Below are positions 23,373 to 31,273 of a stretch of 64,000 bases of DNA, piece after piece; position 1 is the first letter of the stretch; each line of letters starts with the position of its first letter. Below the pieces are notes generated by a model. It worked only from the letters and a program-made list of their open reading frames with translations, made no database searches and was not told where the DNA came from. The stretch covers positions 34,264-98,263 of the forward strand of contig DAIPGN010000010.1 in the NCBI GenBank assembly GCA_036771835.1. Direction: 5' to 3'. The position numbers and the translations under genes are program-made. This stretch comes from UBA4877 sp002399285 (GTDB lineage: Bacteria; Bacillota; Thermoanaerobacteria; Thermoanaerobacterales; UBA4877).

Positions 23373-26366
23373 CTAATCGGCCCGATTTGTGCCGGAAGAC
23401 AAAAATTTCATAATGATCTTCTTGACTTCAAGCGGGGTATGGGCTTTTAACAGTCTGGAAATAAATTCTTCATTTCTTATGAGACCGTATAACTGTGATA
23501 TAACTCTCCCCGAGTCCTCTTTTAGGGCCAGCATGAACACAATCCGGGCCGTTTTTGTCTCTTCCCAGCTGACGGGGTCCTTAAGTATTGCTATGGCAAT
23601 GGCCTGCTTCTTAACGTTTGCCGGTTCCCCGTGGGGAATGGCTATATTATTTTCAATAGTGGTCGGACTCAATATCTCCCTGTGGTATACGTCCAATAAG
23701 AACTGCCTTCCGACAAACTTGTGATTTATCAGGCTGTAGCCCAGAGTATCTATTACCTTGTTTTTGTCTTCGTACTTCTTATCGACCAGAATCAAATCAT
23801 TGAAGATCACGTCTTTTAAAGCGAGCCCCTTATCCTCTCTTTTTACCGGTACTTTCTCCTCATTGGGTCTGATCATCTGCTTTATCCTATTGATGCCGCT
23901 ACCGCTTAAAATACTTTCCAACGATATGAATGGGATGCCGGCCGCTTCAGGATCCAGCGTGCCGACGATGGCCAGGACGTCTCTCTTGCTCTTAATGGTA
24001 TCTATGCGCGGTTTTATGTCCTCGGCATCTATAAATCCCACGGGTATTATTTCTGCGTATTCGCCGATCCCCGGTATCATCTTCTGCAATATCCTCTTTA
24101 TCCTGACCGCCGTGCCCTCTCCAGTTATGCATATGGTAATGATGGCCCTTTTATCCGTACCGGCATTCCCATCGTTTGTTCCAAACTCACCGAGGTCCGC
24201 AGTATTTTTCCCTATGCTTCCGGCGATTTCACTCAGACTGGTATCGGGCAGTATGGCCCTTCTTACGGCTTCAAGCACCATGGTCGTACTGACATTATCC
24301 AGGGTCTTTGTTTCAATGCCGGTTTTTTCCGTTATGATTTTTCCAAACGTTATCATCGATCCCATATCGACAAGCAGCAGCACGCCCTTGCCTTCATCGG
24401 CCATTTTCACTACCTCTAAAGTCCTGTCCAGCATTATCTGCGGCTTTTCATCCAGTTCCATTTCCACCCCTACGGCATGTTCCACACCCAACAGCTTATT
24501 GGCCACGTCGGCCATTCCCCTGGCAACGTGTCCATGGGACAGAACTACTATCCCTATTCTGCCGTTTACGTTATCCTTGGGGTTGGTCGCTATGCGCAGA
24601 TACATCGCCACAAACCCGATCTCGTCCTCCGGTATCCCGTAGCCCAGGGAATCCTCCATAACCCTGACCATTTCCGCGGCTACTTCATATTCAAATTTAT
24701 AGTGCTGCTTTATATTATCCAACTGGGGATTTTCTACGGCCTTGCCCTGCTCTATCCTGTTTATGGTCGCGCTCAAATGCATAGCGAGGCAGACGAACAA
24801 GCTGTTGCCGACCTTTCCTATTTTTTGCTCAACTATTTTGACCATACTGTCGACGATATCCATCACATTCTGGCCCACAATACCGGCCAGGTTCTGGCGT
24901 TCTATTGCTCCGGGGTTTTCTCCGAAATGCCTTATCATCTGCTGGAATTTATTTTCGATCTTCTTATCGATCAGTCGGTTTATTTCCTCTTGTTCCAGCC
25001 CCTGATCCTGAAGCTCCTTGTACTTGCTTTCAATGAATTCATATATGTCCTGCGGGAGGACGTACAGATCCTTTTGATGCGCGACATACGTTTCCGGCTG
25101 TCCCGGAGATATATAGAGGTCTCCCACGACCAAATCGCTGTCCTCAATATTCGCCGCATCCCTTTTTGGCGATCTTTCCTCGATATGAGCAGGCAGACAC
25201 CTATCATCTATCTTGACCGCCTCGTGCCGCCCGCCCATATACATCAGGAAGCCCCTAGCGCAGGCCACCTGTATGTCGCTGCGGAGCTGGCCGATATTGC
25301 CCGGACAATCGTATATCAGCAACTTATTTATCGCCTCTTCGGCAACGTTTATCTTTACCTGTATCCGGTTGGCTTCGCTGTAAAAGAACTCCTTTATTAT
25401 TTCATAGCGTTCGGAAAGAGGCCTGGCCGACAGAGGAGGAATTTGGATTATCATGGGTATCCTCCGCCTGAATGTCAGCAGCAGGGAGGATTCGATGTCT
25501 TCGGTGGTAGCCGCTATTATCATGACCTTCGCTTCCCTGACTGTGTCCGTCTCGCCCAGTCTTCTGTACATGCCCTTATCCATCAAAAAATACAGCAGCT
25601 CCTGACCCTCCGGCGGAAGCCTGTGCACCTCGTCCAAAAATAAAATGCCTCCGTTGGCCTTCTCTACGAGGCCCTCCTTACCGGTATCAGCACCCGTGAA
25701 GGCGCCCCTGACGTATCCGAAAAGTTGCGACAGCAAAAGATTGGGATTTTCAGCATAATCCGCACAGTTAAAAATAATAAAGGGGGATTTGGACGATGCC
25801 CTGCCCGACTCGATCGCAAAGTTATACATGGACTCCGCCAGGTTGCTCTTTCCCACGCCCGTCGGCCCGATGATCAGCGTATGAAGGCCGTTGGGCGGGT
25901 AGAGAATGGCCGCTTTGGCCTGTTGGATCTGTGTCTTTAAACTCCCGTCGTAACCTATGATCTTCTCAAAGGAAACGGAGGTTGAATAGTAATTTGTCCT
26001 GTTTTCAGGAGTCATGGCCTCCGCAGTCTCTTTTTCAGGGAGATCCTTCCGGTCATCCTCGGCCGGGCCGGGACCGGCCTCGCTCTTCCTCAATTCCGCT
26101 ATGGTATGCCGCGAAACCGTATATCCCTTTTGATTTATTATTTGAGTAAGCTGCCTGTCGGTGGTCTTGCCGTCATTCAATAATATTTCCTTGATATCCT
26201 GAATGAGATATGGCTTACGCCTTTCTCTGGAATCGGGAATATCCAGTTTGTTTCTCAGGACCGTGATCTCGTCTCTGCGAACTCCCAGGTTTTCCGCCAA
26301 TTGATCATCCGTATACGGCCTCTTTTTATCCTCGTCCCGTATCAATTGCAGCAGTTCCTGCTTCAT
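23373..26366 (-). CDS. LevR-type sigma-54 activator with PTS regulation domains
   Basis: A 997-residue PTS-controlled enhancer-binding protein. The start at 26366 is set by GGAGGTG; the longer reading lacks a site. In order: N-terminal DNA-binding region (1-95); AAA+ ATPase with Walker A GPTGVGKS (167-174), GAFTGA (221-226) and Walker B ILFLDE; PRD1 (FVCLAMHLSATINRIE); EIIA-Man-like domain with GIVVLSHGHVARGMADV; EIIB-like segment ITICITGEGTA; PRD2 remnant region; and a C-terminal EIIA-gat-like domain with NNIAIPHGEP. The N-terminus reads DEDKKRPYTDDQLAENLG and then LRNKLDIPDSRERR, which resembles the RpoN box region; a second, similar unit follows. It should activate the adjoining PTS operon and probably the gene at 26715. 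Confidence 0.92.
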   Translation of the reverse strand: MKQELLQLIRDEDKKRPYTDDQLAENLGVRRDEITVLRNKLDIPDSRERRKPYLIQDIKEILLNDGKTTDRQLTQIINQKGYTVSRHTIAELRKSEAGPGPAEDDRKDLPEKETAEAMTPENRTNYYSTSVSFEKIIGYDGSLKTQIQQAKAAILYPPNGLHTLIIGPTGVGKSNLAESMYNFAIESGRASSKSPFIIFNCADYAENPNLLLSQLFGYVRGAFTGADTGKEGLVEKANGGILFLDEVHRLPPEGQELLYFLMDKGMYRRLGETDTVREAKVMIIAATTEDIESSLLLTFRRRIPMIIQIPPLSARPLSERYEIIKEFFYSEANRIQVKINVAEEAINKLLIYDCPGNIGQLRSDIQVACARGFLMYMGGRHEAVKIDDRCLPAHIEERSPKRDAANIEDSDLVVGDLYISPGQPETYVAHQKDLYVLPQDIYEFIESKYKELQDQGLEQEEINRLIDKKIENKFQQMIRHFGENPGAIERQNLAGIVGQNVMDIVDSMVKIVEQKIGKVGNSLFVCLAMHLSATINRIEQGKAVENPQLDNIKQHYKFEYEVAAEMVRVMEDSLGYGIPEDEIGFVAMYLRIATNPKDNVNGRIGIVVLSHGHVARGMADVANKLLGVEHAVGVEMELDEKPQIMLDRTLEVVKMADEGKGVLLLVDMGSMITFGKIITEKTGIETKTLDNVSTTMVLEAVRRAILPDTSLSEIAGSIGKNTADLGEFGTNDGNAGTDKRAIITICITGEGTAVRIKRILQKMIPGIGEYAEIIPVGFIDAEDIKPRIDTIKSKRDVLAIVGTLDPEAAGIPFISLESILSGSGINRIKQMIRPNEEKVPVKREDKGLALKDVIFNDLILVDKKYEDKNKVIDTLGYSLINHKFVGRQFLLDVYHREILSPTTIENNIAIPHGEPANVKKQAIAIAILKDPVSWEETKTARIVFMLALKEDSGRVISQLYGLIRNEEFISRLLKAHTPLEVKKIIMKFLSSGTNRAD

Positions 26367-26714
26367 ATAGAAACACCTCCGATATTGTTGACAGTGCCGG
26401 TTCCTCATTTTTCCGCGAAGTTTTTTTATTATGCCGGGTGATACAAGGTTTATTATATATCACCATCTCCAGATACATTCATCATAAGGTCGACGCCGGG
26501 TTTTTACACTCTTTTTACCATAGAATTGACAAGGTATATTGTGGATGTTTTATTTCCCGGCAAAATTTGATATATACTTTTCTAAAATACCTTATCTTCG
26601 TGCAACGCACAATACTTTTTATGAAAATCCCCTTTAGATCAACAGAGCGGCTGCAATTTTTCTGTATATCTAAAGGGGGTATTTGGATCGTTTGTTTTAC
26701 GGCATACCCAAGTC
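26367..26714. other. Intergenic region with a long inverted repeat
   Basis: This 348-bp stretch holds no credible gene. CCCCTTTAGAT (26629-26639) and ATCTAAAGGGG (26668-26678) form an 11-bp inverted repeat, probably the terminator of the leftward gene ending at 26715, though only ATTTTC follows. The activator gene promoter should also lie here, but no convincing sigma-A hexamer pair was found. Confidence 0.5.
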
Positions 26715-27386
26715 TCAGCGGTTCAGGTAGTCCGCCACGCTCACGATCTGTTCTCTGAAGGAGCCGTTTTCAACGAATTTTTTCTCAAAGAAGGCGCTGC
26801 CGATGGTAAATCCCCATGGATTCAATTCCCTTACCTTATCTATCCTCTGGAAGCTGGATATGCTTCCCGCCATGACCACGGGCACCTTTAAAGCCTTGAT
26901 GAATTTATCCGCAAGCTCTTCCGGGTCCCCCTGCACATAGCGGTAAGCCAATATATCAAAACCGGGAACGCCTTTAGACTCCATCATCCGGGCCTGTGCG
27001 ACGATCTCCTCAACGGAGCCTTCCAATATGCTCGGATTGCCGCTCACCTTTCCGCAGAATGGGAAATACTTGACCGGCGAGTCTTTGAGCAGCTCAAAGA
27101 CCGAATCATAATAAGTGGTCCCCATCAGATAGTCAAAGCCGCATTCGGCAGCCAGCTTTGCTCCCGAAAGGCATTCCTCTTCGGTGTAGGTCACCACCTC
27201 CAAAAAGGTGGTCTTATTTTCCTTTTTCATTTCACTCACAAGCTGCTTCATCTGTCCCTTGGGAAGGCCGATGTCCTTAAAACCCCAGCATGCCACAGGC
27301 AGGTCCCTGCATTCGTCAAATACCTCCAGCGCATTCCCGACCGTCTGATCATTATGGGTCAACATTATTATCAACTCAGGTTTCAT
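26715..27386 (-). CDS. Phosphate-binding TIM-barrel protein, function unknown
   Basis: A 223-residue (beta/alpha)8-like protein. The start at 27386 follows AAGGAG; an upstream in-frame extension lacks a site. The C-terminal part, VPVVMAGSISSFQRIDKVRE then FTIGSAFFEKKF, is the standard phosphate-binding pair of HisA/TrpF/NanE-type barrels. Acidic and lysine residues at strand ends (LEVVTYTEEE, CWGFKDIG) may be catalytic. It could be a sugar-phosphate epimerase or aldolase. Its own sigma-54 promoter upstream suggests co-control with the galactitol-type operon. Confidence 0.7.
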   Translation of the reverse strand: MKPELIIMLTHNDQTVGNALEVFDECRDLPVACWGFKDIGLPKGQMKQLVSEMKKENKTTFLEVVTYTEEECLSGAKLAAECGFDYLMGTTYYDSVFELLKDSPVKYFPFCGKVSGNPSILEGSVEEIVAQARMMESKGVPGFDILAYRYVQGDPEELADKFIKALKVPVVMAGSISSFQRIDKVRELNPWGFTIGSAFFEKKFVENGSFREQIVSVADYLNR

Positions 27387-27467
27387 AGTATCTACAACTC
27401 CTTTGGCTAATTGTTTTGTTATTTCTCGCTTGCACATTTCTGTTACTTTCATACGAATACATATAAG

Positions 27468-27484
27468 AGCAAGAAGTGTGCCAA
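27468..27484 (-). promoter_or_regulatory. Sigma-54 promoter of the TIM-barrel gene
   Basis: On the minus strand TTGGCACACTTCTTGCT matches TGGCAC-N5-TTGCW. It lies about 80 bp before the ATG at 27386 and is nearly the same sequence as the promoter at 23356, differing mainly in the spacer. Confidence 0.9.
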
Positions 27485-27629
27485 GTCAGAAATGTGTAGA
27501 CATATTAAAGAGTCGTTAATAGCCGGTCAGCCTTGCGGAAAATGCAGACGCCGCATAGGTATAGCCTCACGGTAAAGATACGAATTATTTTATTTTTCCC
27601 GCCAGATCCGGCCTCGATCATACCCGGCC

Positions 27630-27644
27630 GGCACAAAATGTGCC
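27630..27644. promoter_or_regulatory. Palindrome, candidate upstream activator site
   Basis: GGCACAAAATGTGCC, with 6-bp arms around AAA, lies 146 bp upstream of the sigma-54 promoter, a usual enhancer distance. GGCACAAATCGGGCC next to the other promoter shares 12 of 15 bases. The remaining sequence from 27485 to 27720 shows no gene. Confidence 0.5.
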
Positions 27645-27720
27645 ACATTCCGGACATAGCCGGCGCATGCTAAAAAAGGTGAAAATCATGAAAGGTTTAA
27701 GCAGAATGGTAAACTGCAGA

Positions 27721-27768
27721 GGAAAAATAATAAAAAACAGCGCATCAAATCTTTAGAACTTTGATGCG
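27721..27768 (-). terminator. Intrinsic terminator after the TetR gene
   Basis: On the minus strand CGCATCAAA / TTTGATGCG with a 10-nt loop is followed by the T-rich run TTTTTTATTATTTTT. Confidence 0.88.
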
Positions 27769-27811
27769 TATGGTTATATCATTTTTATTTGTATAGGGCC
27801 GGTCACTTTGC

Positions 27812-28408
27812 CTAGCTCTCCTTAGATATTTCGCTCAATATTTTTTCGGTGATAGCCATGAATTCACCCGATATATATCCCAATTCCTCGGTGGAGATGC
27901 TGTCTCCATTTTTCTGCTGATAAAACAGCAGCGCAAGCTCTCCGCCCACCACATAATAGTTATATGCATCCAAATTCTTGGGACATCTGCTCTCATACGT
28001 CTTTATCCAATTCTTCCGGCTGTACTCCGTCACCTCATTGAAGAGCCTCAATAAAAAACTCATGTCCCCGTTCTTGCCAAGCAATATCTTATATATCCTC
28101 TTGTGCGCGCGAAAAGATTTATAGACCTCCGTAATGAAGGGATGTTCCCCTTCAACGTAGGTTTCTTTGCTGATCTTGCGTATAGGCTCCAGTATTTCAT
28201 CAATGAGTTCCGTCTCGATCTCATTGAGCAGATCATAGATGTTGTCATAGTGATAATAAAAAGTCGCCCGGTTTATGTCACACGCCTTTACTATCTCTTT
28301 CACGGAGATCGTCGTATATGGCTTGCTTTCCATGAACCGCAGAAATGTTTCCTTTATCAAAGTTTGAGTCTGCCTGACACGCCGGTTTTCTTCGCCCTTT
28401 TTATTCAT
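27812..28408 (-). CDS. TetR/AcrR-family transcriptional regulator
   Basis: A 198-residue TetR-type repressor. The N-terminal helix-turn-helix is clear: RQTQTLIKETFLRFMESKPY, then TTISVKEIVKACDINRATFY and YHYDNIYDLL. The C-terminal part has no specific motif and would hold the ligand. The ATG at 28408 follows AAGGAG by 8 nt. It lies 108 bp after the flavoenzyme fusion gene, across a terminator, in the same direction. Control of the aconitase-X locus or the divergent ClC gene is a reasonable guess, given a palindrome in that promoter region. Confidence 0.88.
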   Translation of the reverse strand: MNKKGEENRRVRQTQTLIKETFLRFMESKPYTTISVKEIVKACDINRATFYYHYDNIYDLLNEIETELIDEILEPIRKISKETYVEGEHPFITEVYKSFRAHKRIYKILLGKNGDMSFLLRLFNEVTEYSRKNWIKTYESRCPKNLDAYNYYVVGGELALLFYQQKNGDSISTEELGYISGEFMAITEKILSEISKES

Positions 28409-28462
28409 GGATGCCACTCCTTATACAGAATTGCTGCTCTATATAAATATTAACAATCTCCC

Positions 28463-28504
28463 TTAAAAAAGTAAAGATGTGAGCCATAAAAATGACCCAC
28501 ATCT
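28463..28504 (-). terminator. Terminator after the aconitase-X/flavoenzyme operon
   Basis: On the minus strand AGATGTGGGTCAT and ATGGCTCACATCT form an imperfect 13-bp stem with a TTTT loop, then TTACTTTTTT. Confidence 0.8.
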
Positions 28505-28516
28505 CAATAAGCTATA

Positions 28517-31273
28517 CTACAGATTCATCGCGGCGGCATAAGCTGCGCTGTTTGCCTCCAATATTCTTCCCATCTTATAGGAATCGCCGATGTTATAGAT
28601 CTCGGGAGCAACATGGGACTGCTGCCCTTCTATGAACATCGATTCTTCGGCTCTTCCTCCCATAGCCACGACGAGGAAATCCGCATCCAGCACTCTGTCC
28701 ACCGGCATCTGTTTCAGCGGCTCGTTCGGCATGCTTGTGACAATCGGCGTCCAGGTGCATAACCCATCCGGACGGTTGGGAACCATATTTTCCGCAACCA
28801 CAAGTTTTCCGTCCTTGACTTCTTTTGCAGCCGTCGAGGCCATCATCTTTATCCCGCGTTTCTCCATGGAGTGGATCAGCCATCCCCGGTTTGCTGTGCA
28901 TGCGCCGTACATGAACTGCGGCAGCATCTCGATGATCGTAACGTCGCGGCCCATTTCGGATTTTAACCACCATGCGGTCTCGCATCCGACCTGGCCTCCG
29001 CCTATAACAACGATCTTTTTAGCATCCTTTGGCAGCAGTCCGGGATCCTTAAGCAGCTTGCTTCCCAGCTCCGATGGAATTCCTCCCCATCCCGGGATGG
29101 GCGCGGACGTGCGTTCTTTCGCACCGTTGGCATAGACCACGGTATCATAATTTTTCTTCTTCAGCATATCCGTTGTTACAGGCGTATTCAAGTGTACGGT
29201 AATATTTTCACATTTGTCGATCTGCCTGATCAGCCATTCGTTATAATTCTTAATGTCAAACTTAACGATGGGTTTGCCGGCGGCTATAAGCTCACCGCCC
29301 AATACCCCGTCTGCCTCATACAGATCGATGCTGTGACCCCTGCCGCCAGCGTATATGGCAAAATTCATCCCGGCCGGGCCTCCGCCTACGACGGCGATCC
29401 GCTTTGACTTTTCCGATTTCATTACCTGCTTGGGATACACGTCTTCAAATCCGGTGCGTGCATTGACCGCGCAGGTGATGTGCCCGGTCTCCACAAATCC
29501 GTTTATGCATCCTTCCTGACACCCTATGCAGGGACGGATATCCTTGACCTCTCCCCTGTATGCCTTATTGACCCATTCGGGATCGGCAAGCACCGGCCTG
29601 CCCAGCATGAACATATCGCACTTTCCATCGCGAAGCGCCTGTTCAGCAATATCGGGATAGCCCAGTTTGCCGACGGCTACCACCGGCACTTCATAGCCCG
29701 CATTGGATCTTATACCCTTCTCGGCAAAATAGCCCTTCACCTTCTTGGACACGTCCACATAACATCCCGCAGGCATGGTTGCCGGGGGATGCGGAAGCCA
29801 CCAGTCGTCATAGCATCCGAGGTCCACATCGAACATGTCAACTCCGGCCTTTACCAGATTCTCCATGAAGTCCAGCGTCTGCTCTACTGTGCGTCCGTTT
29901 TTAAATAATTTCAACGAGGGCACCTTATTCATTCTGTCCTCATATGTCTCGTTGAGCGCCGCAGAGAGATCGATCCTGTACATGATGGGGAATTTCGGCC
30001 CGACGGCCTGGCGGATCGCGCCAACGATAGCGAGGCCGAAGGTTTGATAATTCGTATACTTTCCTTCCGTCCTCCTGTTGAACGCGGGATTGGTCATCTG
30101 ATCCAGAAGATATCCCTCATGTCCATGAAGATAGATACCGTCCATCCCCGCAAATTTGGAGTTAAAGGCGCTAAGCGCCGTCTGAGCGATTATCCTGTCG
30201 CACTCCTCATCCGTAAGCTCGCGGCAGGGGACCGCAGGCATATAGAAATTGGGGTTTTCCGAAGCCGAGACCGGAAGAGTTCCTGCCATGGCGCAAACCG
30301 GCGGGCCTACCCTGCCCAGTCCGGGCGTCAGCTGTATGAATATGCGGCTGTTTCTCGCGTGCACTCCCGCGGCAAGATCTTTCCAGCCGGGCATGGTAAC
30401 GTCCTTGTCGATCCTCGGCATCTGTGCCGTACCGTCCGTCATGAGGACCGTCGGGTCTACTCCCTGGCTGACCGGCACAAGCCCCGTCGTGATCAGGCCT
30501 ATCCCGCCTTCCGCTCTTTCTTCAAAGTAGCGTATCATCTTTTCAGTCGGCCGCCCGGTAGAATCGCACATCATGCAGTTTCCCATAGGCGCCATGACCG
30601 TTCTGTTTTTTATAGTCACTCCGTTTACCTGTATCGGAGAAAACATCTTTTCATAGGGATACAGCTCATCCGTGAATCTTCCCGTTCCCAGCGCATGATT
30701 CTCATAGTCGGATTTATCCCAATCGGTATAAGTCTCTACCAAATCTTCTATCAGCTCGTCTTTTTTCAGCTCCGGTTTGGCAGCATCCGCAGCCTGTGCG
30801 GCCGTCTCCTCCGCCGCCGCTTCATCCGATACCTCTACGATGCCGTCTTTGCATATCTTGATCGTCATGCCGTCTTTGACATAGTCCAAGAAATCTTGTC
30901 CTAATTTATCAATAACAGGCATCTGGGAATCCGTCCAGTACTTCACCAGCACGGCGCCGGCAGCAGCTAAAGAATCGATCGTATTTGCAAAGAGCATACA
31001 TGCAGGCAGCTGATGCAGACGGCCGCTGTTAAACAGAAGCATGCCGCCCGTAGTGGAACCGATCGTCTGCGGCAGGCAGAGCGCCATATCCGTCATCTGT
31101 TTTCCATACAGCTCCTTGTTCTGCGCATCGGAACAGTTTACTATCCTGCCGGACTCATCGCCGCCGATTCCGCTGAAACTGGCCAGGGTATTGAAGCCCT
31201 GATGAGTCACGGTTGCCTTGGCGGCGACCTCTCCGTCTACGATAACCCTTCCTGTGAAACTTCTTTTAGCCAT
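28517..31273 (-). CDS. Fusion: aconitase-X small (swivel) domain + OYE/dienoyl-CoA-reductase-like flavoenzyme
   Basis: A 918-residue fusion. Residues 1-150 are the small aconitase-X domain (DUF126): ASFSGIGGDESGRIVN and LPQTIGSTTGGMLL with the likely catalytic Ser. A short Ala-rich linker (about 150-190) follows. Residues ~205-570 are a flavin TIM barrel of the Old Yellow Enzyme/2,4-dienoyl-CoA reductase type (NRTVMAPMGNCMMCDSTGRP, IYLHGHEGYLLDQMTNPAFN). A 4Fe-4S cysteine set follows in RPCIGCQEGCINGF and ITCAVNARTG. Residues ~620-918 form an FAD/NAD(P) domain with IAVVGGGPAGMNFAIYAGG and KKIVVIGGGQVGCETAWWLK. The ATG overlaps the stop of the aconitase-X large subunit gene (TAATG). Dehydration followed by enoate reduction in one protein is the obvious inference; the substrate is unknown. 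Confidence 0.9.
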   Translation of the reverse strand: MAKRSFTGRVIVDGEVAAKATVTHQGFNTLASFSGIGGDESGRIVNCSDAQNKELYGKQMTDMALCLPQTIGSTTGGMLLFNSGRLHQLPACMLFANTIDSLAAAGAVLVKYWTDSQMPVIDKLGQDFLDYVKDGMTIKICKDGIVEVSDEAAAEETAAQAADAAKPELKKDELIEDLVETYTDWDKSDYENHALGTGRFTDELYPYEKMFSPIQVNGVTIKNRTVMAPMGNCMMCDSTGRPTEKMIRYFEERAEGGIGLITTGLVPVSQGVDPTVLMTDGTAQMPRIDKDVTMPGWKDLAAGVHARNSRIFIQLTPGLGRVGPPVCAMAGTLPVSASENPNFYMPAVPCRELTDEECDRIIAQTALSAFNSKFAGMDGIYLHGHEGYLLDQMTNPAFNRRTEGKYTNYQTFGLAIVGAIRQAVGPKFPIMYRIDLSAALNETYEDRMNKVPSLKLFKNGRTVEQTLDFMENLVKAGVDMFDVDLGCYDDWWLPHPPATMPAGCYVDVSKKVKGYFAEKGIRSNAGYEVPVVAVGKLGYPDIAEQALRDGKCDMFMLGRPVLADPEWVNKAYRGEVKDIRPCIGCQEGCINGFVETGHITCAVNARTGFEDVYPKQVMKSEKSKRIAVVGGGPAGMNFAIYAGGRGHSIDLYEADGVLGGELIAAGKPIVKFDIKNYNEWLIRQIDKCENITVHLNTPVTTDMLKKKNYDTVVYANGAKERTSAPIPGWGGIPSELGSKLLKDPGLLPKDAKKIVVIGGGQVGCETAWWLKSEMGRDVTIIEMLPQFMYGACTANRGWLIHSMEKRGIKMMASTAAKEVKDGKLVVAENMVPNRPDGLCTWTPIVTSMPNEPLKQMPVDRVLDADFLVVAMGGRAEESMFIEGQQSHVAPEIYNIGDSYKMGRILEANSAAYAAAMNL

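Noticed and set aside
27387..27452. N-terminal extension of the TIM-barrel protein upstream of 27386
   Set aside because: It has no ribosome binding site; the ATG at 27386 has AAGGAG.
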